Shown: positions 44,165 to 53,629 of the stretch, piece after piece | Position numbering within the stretch: the stretch's first letter is position 1 | Layout: the number at the start of each line of letters is the position of its first letter | Assembly (NCBI RefSeq): GCF_003667825.1 | Contig: NZ_CP033043.1 | Span: 1,427,001-1,491,000 of the forward strand | Length of the DNA: 64,000 bases | Direction: 5' to 3' | Origin: Metabacillus litoralis | GTDB taxonomy: Bacteria > Bacillota > Bacilli > Bacillales > Bacillaceae | Notes under the pieces: generated by a model | Told to the model about the DNA's origin: nothing | The model's input: only the letters and a program-made list of their open reading frames with translations | Database searches by the model: none | Program-made: the position numbers and the translations under genes

Positions 44165-44890
44165 TTAGTAATCTGTTTCTAGTCGTAGCTTCACCCGATC
44201 TGCGATTAAATGGTAGTTTGAGTAATGAACAGGGATTGATTTTTCATTATAAATGATTTTATCTACTAAAATGATTGGGGTCATTCTATTAACCTCTAAA
44301 TGCTTTTGTACCTCTTCTGTTGGATGGACAAATTCAAGGTCTTTACAAACCTTACTAAAATTTATTCCATACTCGTCATTAATAATCCTAAAGGTTGAAC
44401 TTTCTGCTGTGATTTTGTTTTCTATTTCGGGATAAAGCTCTGTTGGAAAGTAAGCATAATCCAAGCTTAAAATTTGGTTATTTCGATAAACTTTTCTGAC
44501 TAGTTCAATGTACTCGTCAAATTGATTATTAAATTTATTATTAATATGGGCTGTTCCTTTTATTTTCTCCATTGAAAGAATATCTTTTGTAATAAATTCA
44601 CTTTTTGTCGTCAAGCCTTCGGTGTATCCTTGAAAATGTAAAAGGTGAATTTCTTTACGAAATGTATTCACAAATGTACCTTTTCCCCGAATAATCTGAA
44701 GAACACCTTCGTCTACTAATTCTTTTATGGCACGACGTATCGATATTCTACTAGCCTGAAAAATTTCACATAACTCAGCTTCAGTCGGAATTTGGTCACC
44801 CTGATTTAGCCGATTAGTTTCAATATATTGTTTGATTCCCGTCATGATTTCTTCATATAAATAATTTTGAATTGAATCGCGGTTACTCAT
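44165..44890 (-). CDS. frlR: FrlR-like GntR/UTRA transcription regulator
   Basis: ATG 44890 follows TATAGGAGCGAGCTTA, giving 241 residues (the farther start to 45031 overlaps frlD). Residues 5-70 are a GntR winged helix (IPTEAELCEIFQASRISIRR, then LQIIRGKGTFVN). The C-terminal ~165 residues are a UTRA effector domain (SLDYAYFPTELYPEIENKIT and PVHYSNYHLIADRVKLRLE). FrlR in Bacillus represses the frl operon and responds to fructoselysine-6-phosphate. Its gene is inside the operon here rather than divergent, and two palindromes at the operon promoter (50009-50055) are the likely operators. Confidence 0.85.
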   Translation of the reverse strand: MSNRDSIQNYLYEEIMTGIKQYIETNRLNQGDQIPTEAELCEIFQASRISIRRAIKELVDEGVLQIIRGKGTFVNTFRKEIHLLHFQGYTEGLTTKSEFITKDILSMEKIKGTAHINNKFNNQFDEYIELVRKVYRNNQILSLDYAYFPTELYPEIENKITAESSTFRIINDEYGINFSKVCKDLEFVHPTEEVQKHLEVNRMTPIILVDKIIYNEKSIPVHYSNYHLIADRVKLRLETDY

Positions 44891-44948
44891 TAAGCTCGCT
44901 CCTATATGTTTAACGTTACCATTAATTATACAATAACCTTTAGGCACA

Positions 44949-45773
44949 TTAAACTTTTTGCATTTCTTTCGGGTAACCGAATCCACCGTATTCCTGGCAA
45001 GTCTTCTCAGCGGACTTTGTTCCTTTCTCAATGGCAGCCTCTATCTCATCACCATTCATATAAGCCGTTAAAAAGCCTGCGATTAAGCTATCACCTGCAC
45101 CCATTGTGTCCACCACATCAATTTTCTTTAACTTTTGCTCATACATCTCGCCATTTTTTATAAAAATTGCTGGCTTCCCCCCTCTAGTCAAGCCAATGAT
45201 TTCAAATTGAAAAGAACGTAAATCGTTAATGAACTTTTCCAACTCTTCATCTGAGAGCTCAGCAGCTGAGAAAAATGCATACGAAATATACGGAGAAATC
45301 GACTCAATATAAGGTAGGTCCTTTCTATTCGAAAAGTCATACGAAACCTTTGCTTCTTTTGATAATTTAGCCAATTCACTTTCCATCGAGGAATAGCAGC
45401 TCACATGGCTTAAATCGAAATTTTTAATATAATCCAGTTCTTCTTGAATGAGCTGAATTTTGAATTTATGCTGGACGGTATTTTTAGGTCCTCCTACAAA
45501 TACACGGTCATGATCTTCAGTCAAAGTAACCTGCGGCTGGCCAGTGATACCAATGACGTCACGTGAATATTGATAATCCACCCCTTCTTGCCGAAGTACA
45601 TACTTAATATGTTCAGCCTGCTCATCGTTCCCAAATATCCCAATATACGAAACTTCACTTGCTCCATTCCGTTTCGCATTGACTGCAACATTGACACAAT
45701 TCCCTCCAGGATAATAGTTATGTTGATCTAAATAGCAATCCACTACGTTATCACCAATTGTGATTAATTTCAT
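44949..45773 (-). CDS. frlD: Fructoselysine 6-kinase
   Basis: A 274-residue PfkB-family kinase with AAGGATGATG upstream. It begins MKLITIGDNVVDCYLDQHNY and has YPGGNCVNVAVNAKRNGA (first PfkB motif) and VVDTMGAGDSLIAGFLTAYM (second motif with the catalytic Asp). FrlD phosphorylates fructoselysine and related Amadori compounds on O6 before deglycation. It starts 6 bases after the permease gene ends. The order frlB-frlO-frlN-frlM-frlD is that of Bacillus. Confidence 0.9.
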   Translation of the reverse strand: MKLITIGDNVVDCYLDQHNYYPGGNCVNVAVNAKRNGASEVSYIGIFGNDEQAEHIKYVLRQEGVDYQYSRDVIGITGQPQVTLTEDHDRVFVGGPKNTVQHKFKIQLIQEELDYIKNFDLSHVSCYSSMESELAKLSKEAKVSYDFSNRKDLPYIESISPYISYAFFSAAELSDEELEKFINDLRSFQFEIIGLTRGGKPAIFIKNGEMYEQKLKKIDVVDTMGAGDSLIAGFLTAYMNGDEIEAAIEKGTKSAEKTCQEYGGFGYPKEMQKV

Positions 45774-45779
45774 AAAGCA

Positions 45780-46670
45780 TCATCCTTTCACAGAGCCTTC
45801 TGCAAGACCTCTAACCAAGTATTTTTGTAAGAATATAAGTAAAACAATCATTGGTACTGTTGCAATAACCATTCCTGATAGCAATACTCCCCAATCTGTA
45901 CGAAGAGCATCTCGAAAGACCATTAAACCTGATGGAATTGTTTTTAATTCACTGGAGTTTATGAAAACGGTTGCAAATAAAAATTCATTCCAAGCGAAAT
46001 AGGCAGTTAAAATAACAGATGTAACAACAATAGGTAGTGAAATCGGCAAGTAAATACGCCAAAAAATACCGAATTCCGTACAGCCATCCATCAACGCTGA
46101 TTCCGATAACTCTTTTGGTACTGTTAAAAAGAAAGCCCGAATCAAGATAATCGTTAAAGGTAATCGATAGGCCACATAAGTCAGAATGAGTGCCCAATGT
46201 GTATCAATCAAGTTTGTGATCGTTAAAATTTCAAATAAAGGGATTAAAGCAACCTGTGGATTCATCATTAACCCACCAATTGTAAAAAGGAGTGCGGCGT
46301 CAATCCAGCGATTTTTATATCGGGATAGTACGAACGCAGCCATTGCTCCGATTAGGACCGTTAGAATAATCGTTGATAATGTGACATATACACTGTTGAT
46401 AAAATAGCTCGAAATTCCTTTTGACCATGCAAGAGAATAGTTTTCAACCTTCCATTCGGTTGGCAAAGCCCAAACATTACTATAAATTTCCTGATAGCTT
46501 TTAAATGATGAGATAAACATCCAAAAAAGTGGATATAGAATGATAATAGCAAAGCACAGCAAACCGAGAAAGACAATATTTTTGGTGATACGAGTTTGAA
46601 TTGGGATTTTTATTTTATTTGTAGGAACGGTACTAGGGAATGTGGACTTCTTTACATTTGTTTTGATCAT
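45780..46670 (-). CDS. frlM: Amadori-compound ABC importer permease (FrlM)
   Basis: ATG 46670 is about ten bases after GAAGGAGG; a second ATG at 46679 overlaps the end of frlN. 296 residues with about six membrane helices and the MalG-type permease signature EFGIFWRIYLPISLPIVV preceded by LSESALMDGC. It belongs to the carbohydrate ABC class that imports sugars with a lipoprotein receptor and a shared ATPase such as MsmX. No ATPase gene is in this operon. Substrate call rests on the operon. Confidence 0.85.
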   Translation of the reverse strand: MIKTNVKKSTFPSTVPTNKIKIPIQTRITKNIVFLGLLCFAIIILYPLFWMFISSFKSYQEIYSNVWALPTEWKVENYSLAWSKGISSYFINSVYVTLSTIILTVLIGAMAAFVLSRYKNRWIDAALLFTIGGLMMNPQVALIPLFEILTITNLIDTHWALILTYVAYRLPLTIILIRAFFLTVPKELSESALMDGCTEFGIFWRIYLPISLPIVVTSVILTAYFAWNEFLFATVFINSSELKTIPSGLMVFRDALRTDWGVLLSGMVIATVPMIVLLIFLQKYLVRGLAEGSVKG

Positions 46671-46675
46671 GTACT

Positions 46676-47560
46676 TCATTCCTCCTTCCCTGTTTTCGAG
46701 ACTTTGATTTGGATAAGCGCAAATACAGCAGATAATAAGAAGATTAGGGATGCTAATGTTGATGCATAGCCCATGTCATCTTTAACAAAGCCTGTTTGAT
46801 ACATGTGAATCGCTAAAGTCATAGAGCTATTTCCTGGCCCACCATTTGTGAGAATATAAGGTTCATTAAATACTAGAATAGAGCCCGTCACAGTTACTAA
46901 TAGATTAACAAAAGTAGCTTCCTTCACCTGTGGTACTGTTACACTAAAGAATCTTCGTATTTTCCCAGCACCATCGATCTCTGCAGCTTCATACAGATCC
47001 TTCGGAATTTTCTGAATGGAAACGATAAATAACATCGTAATTAGCCCTATACTTTGCCATTGAGACATGGCGATCACACTATAGATAGCCGTTGTTGAAT
47101 TACCTAGCCAAGGCTTGGCAAACTGCTCTAATCCAATGAGCTCAAGGAAGCTATTTAATAATCCAATTTGAGGATTATAGACAAATCCAAATAATAAGGC
47201 AATAACTGAGATTGAAATCATAACTGGCATAAAATAAATCACTCGGAAGACTTGCGCAAATCGTCTAAAAAACTTATCCTCTAAAATAGCAGCTAGCACT
47301 AAAGCGAAGAACACTTGAAGTATCACAGAAATAATTGCATATTTAACATTGTTGTTTAATGCAGTGAGAGCTACTCCATCAGCAAATAATTGTTTGAATT
47401 TACTCAAACCAACAAACTCTTTCGTTTGTGAAAAAACACTAAATTCAAAAAAACTATTATAGAAGTTTTGAATAAGTGGTATGTAAATAAATAGTCCTAA
47501 AAATAAAACAGTTGGTAACATGAATAGAATTGGAGTTATTTTTACCCTTTTTATCTTCAT
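46676..47560 (-). CDS. frlN: Amadori-compound ABC importer permease (FrlN)
   Basis: A 294-residue MalF-type permease with GGGTGGGGG upstream. Hydrophobic helices are visible at LFLGLFIYIPLIQNF, ALVLAAILEDKFF and elsewhere; the coupling loop is KDLYEAAEIDGAGKIRRF. Its stop overlaps the frlM start region by 4 bases or less, so the two permeases are translationally coupled and form the membrane channel. Together with FrlO they import fructoselysine-type Amadori products. Confidence 0.85.
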   Translation of the reverse strand: MKIKRVKITPILFMLPTVLFLGLFIYIPLIQNFYNSFFEFSVFSQTKEFVGLSKFKQLFADGVALTALNNNVKYAIISVILQVFFALVLAAILEDKFFRRFAQVFRVIYFMPVMISISVIALLFGFVYNPQIGLLNSFLELIGLEQFAKPWLGNSTTAIYSVIAMSQWQSIGLITMLFIVSIQKIPKDLYEAAEIDGAGKIRRFFSVTVPQVKEATFVNLLVTVTGSILVFNEPYILTNGGPGNSSMTLAIHMYQTGFVKDDMGYASTLASLIFLLSAVFALIQIKVSKTGKEE

Positions 47561-47632
47561 TACAATCCCCCACCCTTCTTTTGAAGAATCGCCCTAACCT
47601 TTTCAATATCTTAGTTAGGGCAATTCTACTTC

Positions 47633-48916
47633 TTATTGGTTACGTAATTTAGCAGCTGCTTCTTGTACTTTTGCCATAATCTCTTCAGGTGTTGTTTGAT
47701 CGGTTGCTAATTCTTGACCACCACGCATGAAAACATCTGCAATGGATATATCAACCGCATTATCAAACCAAGGGGTCGCATCTGATGCATCTAGTATAAT
47801 TTGATAGGCTTCTAGACTTGTTGGGTTGGATGTTTCTTCTGTTACCCCGCCTTTAATTGCGTTCAGTTGACCATCTGCTTTCGTAAATTCTTTAGCCGTT
47901 TCCTCTGATGTGAGGAATTTCAAGAACTCTACGGCTTCAGGTGGAGCATTTTTACTTAGCATCCAGCCTTCTGGTGCACCAGTAAGGGATTTAGGTCTTC
48001 CATCCCCATCTTCAACCTCAGGGAAATTAAAGAAGCCAAACTCCACATCTCCAGCATCTTGTACATATCCAACCTCTGCAAATTGCATATACAATACTGG
48101 AACTTCACCAGCAGCAAACATATTTCGAGCTGCTTCATGATCAATAGCCGTTGACACCTCACCCATGTAAGTGGTCAACTCTTTAAAGATTTCTAGACCG
48201 CGAATATATCCTGGATCTGTATATTCACCCGTCTCGGTATTATAATCTTTAAGAAGTATATCATTAGCTATGACTCTATCAAAAATAGTGCCCATGTAAT
48301 GAGAAATGGCCCAACCATTTGTTAATCCTTCTACTAATGGTGTTTCATAGCCAGCTTTCTTCAATTGATCTAACGCATCGATCAGTTCATCGTATGATCC
48401 TGGTACCTCTATATTATTTTCTTCAAAAATTTGTTTGTTATAAAAGAAAGCTTTACCGTCAACTGTAAACGGTATTCCATACGTAACATCATCAAACGTA
48501 AATCCAGCATACTGAGACTCGATAATATTACCTGACCATTCTGTATCCTCTGCCATTACATCGTTTAGCTCCATAATACGTCCGGAGCTTACTAGATTTG
48601 CGGCAAACGTGTCTGACCATGAGGTAAACACATCGGGAAGATCATCATTTGAAACGAGGACTTTAATTTTTTCTTTATAAGAATCATTTAAAACAGAATC
48701 AACATTAATTTTTACATTAGGATGCTGCTTTTCAAATTCTGCAATTTTTTCATCATAAAATGATTTTCTAGGTTCATTCGGCCATCTATGAAAAAAATCA
48801 ATTACTACTGTATCACCATCAGATGATTCGCCATTGCTTTCATTGGAGGAAGAACATGCTGCTAAAAACATAGAGCTGGCTAAAATAACAACTAAAAAGC
48901 ATAGGTACTTTTTCAT
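47633..48916 (-). CDS. frlO: Amadori-compound ABC importer, substrate-binding lipoprotein (FrlO)
   Basis: A 427-residue lipoprotein with AGGGGGAAAT upstream. Signal with lipobox SSMFLAACSSSNES, then the family-1 sugar-binding fold (KEKIKVLVSNDDLPDVFTSW, VLYMQFAEVGYVQD, GAPEGWMLSKNAPPEAVEFL). Located between frlB and frlN. It captures the Amadori compound outside the membrane and delivers it to the permeases. The exact ligand is not readable from sequence. Confidence 0.85.
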   Translation of the reverse strand: MKKYLCFLVVILASSMFLAACSSSNESNGESSDGDTVVIDFFHRWPNEPRKSFYDEKIAEFEKQHPNVKINVDSVLNDSYKEKIKVLVSNDDLPDVFTSWSDTFAANLVSSGRIMELNDVMAEDTEWSGNIIESQYAGFTFDDVTYGIPFTVDGKAFFYNKQIFEENNIEVPGSYDELIDALDQLKKAGYETPLVEGLTNGWAISHYMGTIFDRVIANDILLKDYNTETGEYTDPGYIRGLEIFKELTTYMGEVSTAIDHEAARNMFAAGEVPVLYMQFAEVGYVQDAGDVEFGFFNFPEVEDGDGRPKSLTGAPEGWMLSKNAPPEAVEFLKFLTSEETAKEFTKADGQLNAIKGGVTEETSNPTSLEAYQIILDASDATPWFDNAVDISIADVFMRGGQELATDQTTPEEIMAKVQEAAAKLRNQ

Positions 48917-48953
48917 TAAATTATTTCCCCCTCGTAACCAATTTTTCCGAAGA

Positions 48954-49928
48954 TTAATACTCCATTTTCCACATATATCTTCTTACTGATAATGGATGTC
49001 CGGTATGTTCCGCTAAACCATCAGCATATAAGCGTAAAACAGGACCCGCTAGTGCTGAACCAAAATACTCTTTAAGGTCTTCGTCCACTCCACTGTAATC
49101 AAACTCTTTCACATTCACCACTTCAACTTTTTCACTATATTTCGTTACAAAATCAAGAGCACGCTGATCAAGCGGTGTACTTGGCCCTTCCCCAACTACC
49201 ACTAAAAATGGGACATCAAAATCAGTTACTTCAAATGGTCCATGGAAATACTCTCCTGAATGAATAGCGTTTGAATGGATCCACAGCATTTCCATTAGCA
49301 AGCAACTTGTGAAGGAATAAGCATGGTGGATATATGCTCCACTTGCCATTGTGTAAATCACCTTATCACGCTTATATTTCTTACCAAATGTATCCGCTAC
49401 ATCCTTATACTTTGCTTGGTTGCTTTCTATTAACTCTCCTAGCTTAGATAATTGTTCTACACCACGGAGAAACTTCTCTTCCCCAGTAGTTTGATTTAGT
49501 AATTTAAAGAGCAATGTGTAGTATACTCCTATTTCTCCATCAATGGCCTCTGAGCCATCTTTATAGTTGTAATGAACGGTATATTCTGATTCCTGACAAA
49601 GAGGAGATTCAACATCCATTGAAATCGCAACAGTTAAGGCACCCTGTTCTCTTGCATATGTAGCAGCTCCAACTGTTTCTGGAGTTGTACCAGAATGAGA
49701 TCTTAGTATCACAAGACTGTTTTCACCCAATGCTTTCGGTGCACGATGAATAAATTCATTTGAAGTATAAACAAAGCTCGGCATGCTAGTATCCTTCGTC
49801 ACAAAATAATCCCCTAGAGAAAGCGCTGCCATTGAACCGCCACATGCCACAAAGAAAATGTTTTTAATATCCTTCCCCTTCACAGCCTCGATCACGTTTT
49901 GAATTTGTTCCACATGTTCTTGTTTCAT
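48954..49928 (-). CDS. frlB: Fructoselysine-6-phosphate deglycase
   Basis: A 324-residue SIS-domain protein, first gene of the operon (GAGGGGAGAGG upstream). Two SIS halves are visible: IFFVACGGSMAALSLGDYFV with ILRSHSGTTPETVGAATYAR, and VIYTMASGAYIHHAYSFTSC with EYFHGPFEVTDF. This is the pattern of FrlB, which splits fructoselysine-6-phosphate to glucose-6-phosphate and lysine. The operon promoter with two palindromes is just upstream. Confidence 0.9.
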   Translation of the reverse strand: MKQEHVEQIQNVIEAVKGKDIKNIFFVACGGSMAALSLGDYFVTKDTSMPSFVYTSNEFIHRAPKALGENSLVILRSHSGTTPETVGAATYAREQGALTVAISMDVESPLCQESEYTVHYNYKDGSEAIDGEIGVYYTLLFKLLNQTTGEEKFLRGVEQLSKLGELIESNQAKYKDVADTFGKKYKRDKVIYTMASGAYIHHAYSFTSCLLMEMLWIHSNAIHSGEYFHGPFEVTDFDVPFLVVVGEGPSTPLDQRALDFVTKYSEKVEVVNVKEFDYSGVDEDLKEYFGSALAGPVLRLYADGLAEHTGHPLSVRRYMWKMEY

Positions 49929-50008
49929 AAATTAACCTCTCCCCTCAAATTTTCACTTAGTTAGGTAGTGAATGATTTACTTACCATCTAACCTCTAAGT
50001 TTTGTTAT

Positions 50009-50024
50009 GATGTCATATAACATC
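50009..50024. promoter_or_regulatory. Second candidate FrlR operator
   Basis: GATGTCATATAACATC, inverted repeat GATGT/ACATC with a 6-base spacer, lies just downstream of the -10 box of the frl promoter. Confidence 0.55.
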
Positions 50025-50036
50025 ATCTATAAGGTA

Positions 50037-50065
50037 ATAGTACATCATATGATGTCATAGGTCAA
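50037..50065 (-). promoter_or_regulatory. frl operon promoter with operator in the spacer
   Basis: On the minus strand TTGACC (50065-50060), 17 bases, TACTAT (50042-50037). The perfect palindrome ACATCATATGATGT (50042-50055) fills most of the spacer, a position where a bound repressor blocks RNA polymerase. FrlR is the obvious candidate. Confidence 0.7.
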
Positions 50066-50256
50066 CAACCTATTTTAAATTTTCTAAAAATTTATATGAA
50101 AACCTATTCTTGACCGCTCACACCCACTCTCCACCAGATTTAACTACAAATAATCCAGATTTAACCTTAATTTAAACTTTGTCATGTACCATTACATTTA
50201 TAGATTGGTTTTTCGACGTTTGGATCAGACAAAAACAAGAAAGTTGAGGAGAAAAA

Positions 50257-51522
50257 ATGACATTTTTAAAAAGCTGCTTTTCGCTCATAGCAGTTCTTTC
50301 ACTTACTGTTTTCATTTCAGGTTGTGGAAAAGGTGAAGCTATAGATCACGCGGAGGAGTATATTTCATCAATAGATACAATGGACATTCCAGATGACGTG
50401 GAAGTGATTGGGCTGGGTGAAGCAACACATGGGAATGTTGAATTTCAGGAGTTAAAACAACAGGTTTTTGAAACATTGGTGATTAATGAACATGTACGCG
50501 TCTTTGTTTTAGAAGGTGATTTCGGAGGCGGTCAGCAGATTAACAATTATATTTTAGATGGAGAAGGCTCCGCAGATGCTGCTGTTAATAGCCTTGATTA
50601 TCCTATTTATAAAACTCAGCAAATGATTGATCTTGTTGAGTGGATGTATGATTATAACAAATCGGTGCAAGACGAAGAGAAAATTCGTTTTTATGGGAAT
50701 GATATGCAGCGCTATGACTACAGTAAAAAGAACCTACTAGATTATTTTGCTGTTGTAGACAAGGAAGCTGCTACTAAATATAGTGATCAATTGAAGCATG
50801 TTTCCAATGAAACGATGCGCGATTTAACAACGAAGCAGTTAGAAAATGTAGATAAAACGATCGATCACATTCTTCAAGATTTACAAGCAAATGAAGCTAA
50901 ATATTTGGAACATTCATCTGCTGACGAGCTTGCGTTTGCTACAGCCTATGCACAAAATATGAAGCAGCGTACACAGCTATTTTTATCAGAAGAAAACTAT
51001 ACAAACCTTCGTGATCAATATTTAGCTGAGAATTTACAATGGATTATGAAATATGAAAAAGAACGAGGAAATGAAAAAGTGTTTTTCTCAGGACATAATG
51101 GCCATGTCGAAAAAACGTCTGCCTCACCTGCTGGCTATAAATCAATGGGAAATTACTTAGATGAGGTTTATGGAACAAAGTATTTTGCAATAGGGACTGA
51201 CTTTATCAACAGTGAATTTCAGGCAAAGAACGATGGTTCAGGCAACCGCAAAACATTTACCGTAAAAAATCAACATGATTTAGTGGATGCATTTAGTGAA
51301 GTTAAGTCTAATACCTTTTACGTTGATTTTGAAAAGAGCCGTGAGTCGGAAGAATTGTCCAAGATCCTATCTAGTAAACAAAAAATGGCAAATATAGGTG
51401 ATGATTTTCGCTCATGGTATAAGCTATTAAAGATGTTTTATACGATTGAAATGGTGCCTGATAAGGCTTATGATGGTTTGATTATTGTAAAGGACGCGAC
51501 ACCTACTAAAGTGATAGAATAA
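50257..51522 (+). CDS. Erythromycin-esterase-family lipoprotein
   Basis: A 421-residue protein with GAGGAGAAAAA upstream. N-terminal lipobox LTVFISGCGKGE (Cys23), so a membrane-anchored lipoprotein. The Ere/SLQ-type fold is visible in GLGEATHGNVEFQELKQQVF (catalytic histidine), RVFVLEGDFGGGQQINNYIL, RFYGNDMQRYDYS and VFFSGHNGHVEKTS. True Ere enzymes hydrolyse the macrolide lactone; many Bacillus relatives have unknown substrates, so resistance should not be assumed. It stands alone with a terminator downstream. Confidence 0.85.
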   Translation: MTFLKSCFSLIAVLSLTVFISGCGKGEAIDHAEEYISSIDTMDIPDDVEVIGLGEATHGNVEFQELKQQVFETLVINEHVRVFVLEGDFGGGQQINNYILDGEGSADAAVNSLDYPIYKTQQMIDLVEWMYDYNKSVQDEEKIRFYGNDMQRYDYSKKNLLDYFAVVDKEAATKYSDQLKHVSNETMRDLTTKQLENVDKTIDHILQDLQANEAKYLEHSSADELAFATAYAQNMKQRTQLFLSEENYTNLRDQYLAENLQWIMKYEKERGNEKVFFSGHNGHVEKTSASPAGYKSMGNYLDEVYGTKYFAIGTDFINSEFQAKNDGSGNRKTFTVKNQHDLVDAFSEVKSNTFYVDFEKSRESEELSKILSSKQKMANIGDDFRSWYKLLKMFYTIEMVPDKAYDGLIIVKDATPTKVIE

Positions 51523-51533
51523 GACTTAAATAT

Positions 51534-51577
51534 AAGGAGGTTCTTATGTTTCTATTTTAAAAACACGAGAACCCCTT
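51534..51577 (+). terminator. Rho-independent terminator
   Basis: Stem AGGAGGTTCT/AGAACCCCTT-type with T-run (51572-51577) 12 bases after the esterase stop. Confidence 0.65.
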
Positions 51578-51594
51578 TTTTCATTGTGTTTTAG

Positions 51595-52065
51595 TTATGA
51601 TAATTTATATTGCTGACTAACCTCCTTTTCAGTTAACACGTAATCATCTCTACTATAATCCCCAGCTATCGCAGGAAAAATTGTGAATTCCTTCTTCATA
51701 TCTCGGAACGAAATCCTACCATTTCCTTGATAAAAATCATTATCTAGCGAGGTTTCAATACAGTTTAAGGGAGAATGAAAATATGTTTCTCTGTAGTGTT
51801 GAATGGCATCTTCCTGGCTACGGGCAAAAATGAAGACAAAATCAGTCTTGTTCTGCTTCAAAGAATAAATTCGAACCTTTCGAAAATGCAAAAGATTTTT
51901 TTGGATCATTTCCTCCACGGTCTGGTGATTTGCCTGATTTAAATCGATTTTCGATATGTGGTCATTTGAAGAAATTTTCCTCTCTTGTAATAAATGAAAA
52001 AGATAATGGGCCAACGGAGATTCTTCTAATTTTATCGCTTCCTCGTAAACTTCTTTTACATTCAT
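51595..52065 (-). CDS. Hypothetical protein
   Basis: ATG 52065 follows TTGAGGTGTGATCAC, giving 156 residues. It begins MNVKEVYEEAIKLEESPLAH and has a central strand-rich part (KNLLHFRKVRIYSLKQNKTD, FVFIFARSQEDAIQHYRETY) and a tail YVLTEKEVSQQYKLS. No family recognised, no signal peptide. It is two genes left of the DnaD-like pseudogene and gene; proteins of this style travel with small mobile elements, but here that is only a hint. Confidence 0.5.
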   Translation of the reverse strand: MNVKEVYEEAIKLEESPLAHYLFHLLQERKISSNDHISKIDLNQANHQTVEEMIQKNLLHFRKVRIYSLKQNKTDFVFIFARSQEDAIQHYRETYFHSPLNCIETSLDNDFYQGNGRISFRDMKKEFTIFPAIAGDYSRDDYVLTEKEVSQQYKLS

Positions 52066-52324
52066 GTGATCACACCTCAATTTTTAAAATGTTTAAACAT
52101 ATTTAAGAACGAACACTCGTTCTTTTTACTCAACAATTTTTATTATGTATTCGTAAATGTTCACGAAAATCTATTAGAGGAAATGATTTCAAGGGAGTGA
52201 TCTCTCCCCCATCAATCATTCATTAAGTTCCTCTACTTCAGCTATGAAATTGTTAATCTTGTAAATATGCTCCCTGTTTTTTCACATTGATTTCACATGT
52301 TTCATAATTGTAGGAAATCAGTTG

Positions 52325-52539
52325 TTAATGCTCACTGAAACGGCTTATCAATGCTTGGACTTCCTCAATTGATAAACGAGTTTTCTGTGAAATTTGTTCG
52401 ATTGATACTTGATAGCTTCCAACTGTAGTAGCTTGCGGATTCGTAAGTAAGTAAAGATAGAATTACTTTTCTCCCAAGCCATCTCCTGTACAACTGGAGC
52501 TCTCCAAAAATCTGTGTTAACCATTTTGGATTTTTCCAT
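52325..52539 (-). pseudogene. Truncated, frameshifted paralogue of the DnaD-like protein
   Basis: ATG 52539 follows AGGGAAGTG. It starts MEKSKMVNTDFWRAPVVQEM, which parallels MAKFRMILTGFWRSSFNLEK of the intact gene at 52688-53629. After about 26 codons the frame is off; another frame restores LLTNPQATTVGSYQVSIEQI and SIEEVQALISRFSEH, the next part of the same fold, then stops at 52325. So it is the N-terminal ~70 residues of a replication protein with one indel. It lies just downstream of the intact gene, as in a decayed duplication. Confidence 0.6.
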
Positions 52540-52687
52540 TTTTCAACACTTCCCTATCTCCTATTTATTTTCTCTTCACCCTCTATATATAGAAAAACGG
52601 ATGAAGAGTAGCGTCTGTTTTTAAAAAATTTAAATTTTTTTGCGATTATTAAATTTCTTACCAAGTATGACAAAGTTTAGAGTCTCT

Positions 52688-53629
52688 TCAATCCTCCCCC
52701 GCTGTAAGATCAAGCACAAACTCACTCGGTATCGGTCGTCCAGTTCCAGTAGAATTTGACTGCTTGGACTTTTGTTTAGAAGACTGGTTATCCTGATAAG
52801 AATCTATTTCTTCAATGGTTAGTAAAGACTCATTTTTCCAGTTTTTAAGTATGCCAACGATATAGTTTAGTTTTCTTTTGTTATTAGCACAGGCAATACC
52901 CATGGCTTTTAAGACAACATCTTTAGGGTGTAAAAAGCACGAATTGTCTAACCAGGATAATAGCTGGTGTTTGGCGTTTATGTTAGATAACCCAAATCCA
53001 TTGCTGTCCCAGAACTCTATGATTTCGTTTATATCTTTTGATTTTTGACTTTGTTGGTCATCATCTAGATCTGAATTGTCTTTAGAGGATTGTTTTTCTT
53101 CCCTAGTTTCTGTAACTCGAGGGTTTGAGTTTTCTTCAATTTGATCTTGTACAGTTGCAGAATATGTATGTTCTTTACCCTTATGGCTCATTTCTTCCTC
53201 AACTTCTTTATGACAATAAGGTTCATATAAGCGAACTATTTCCTCTCTTTCAATTCCTTCGCAAACATACGAAATAAGCGAGGTATCCTTGACCTCTTTT
53301 AATTCTTTTGTAATACAATCCATAATTGGTTTGCCGCCTCTATGAAGGTTATTTTTCCCCCAGTTTTTAATAGCGATTTCACATGTTTCTAGGTTGTACC
53401 GGATTAATTTGTGACGTGTTGTAAAGCGTTCTAATAATACTTCCACCTCTTCAAGCGTATAATCCAATTCGAGTGCCATTTCTTTCTTCGTTATTTCGTA
53501 GATTCCAATTTGTGTCGTTTTATCATTTGTTAGTAAATACACGTAAAATAATTTATCCTCCGAAGACATCTTCTCTAAATTAAAGGAAGATCTCCAAAAT
53601 CCAGTTAAGATCATACGAAATTTTGCCAT
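52688..53629 (-). CDS. DnaD-domain replication (replisome-organiser-like) protein
   Basis: A 313-residue protein. Residues 1-105 are a winged-helix N-terminus (MAKFRMILTGFWRSSFNLEK, then LFYVYLLTNDKTTQIGIYEI). A polar, acidic linker (about 140-200) joins it to the DnaD-like C-terminal domain, EFWDSNGFGLSNINAKHQLL and NKRKLNYIVGILKNW. Such proteins start replication of phages and plasmids by loading the helicase. No helicase-loader (DnaC-like) gene follows, which would be usual in a prophage. So it seems a solitary remnant, not a full replication module. Confidence 0.8.
   Translation of the reverse strand: MAKFRMILTGFWRSSFNLEKMSSEDKLFYVYLLTNDKTTQIGIYEITKKEMALELDYTLEEVEVLLERFTTRHKLIRYNLETCEIAIKNWGKNNLHRGGKPIMDCITKELKEVKDTSLISYVCEGIEREEIVRLYEPYCHKEVEEEMSHKGKEHTYSATVQDQIEENSNPRVTETREEKQSSKDNSDLDDDQQSQKSKDINEIIEFWDSNGFGLSNINAKHQLLSWLDNSCFLHPKDVVLKAMGIACANNKRKLNYIVGILKNWKNESLLTIEEIDSYQDNQSSKQKSKQSNSTGTGRPIPSEFVLDLTAGED

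Noticed and set aside
50257..51522. Macrolide resistance by this gene
   Set aside because: Only family membership is visible; many relatives in Bacillus do not hydrolyse erythromycin.
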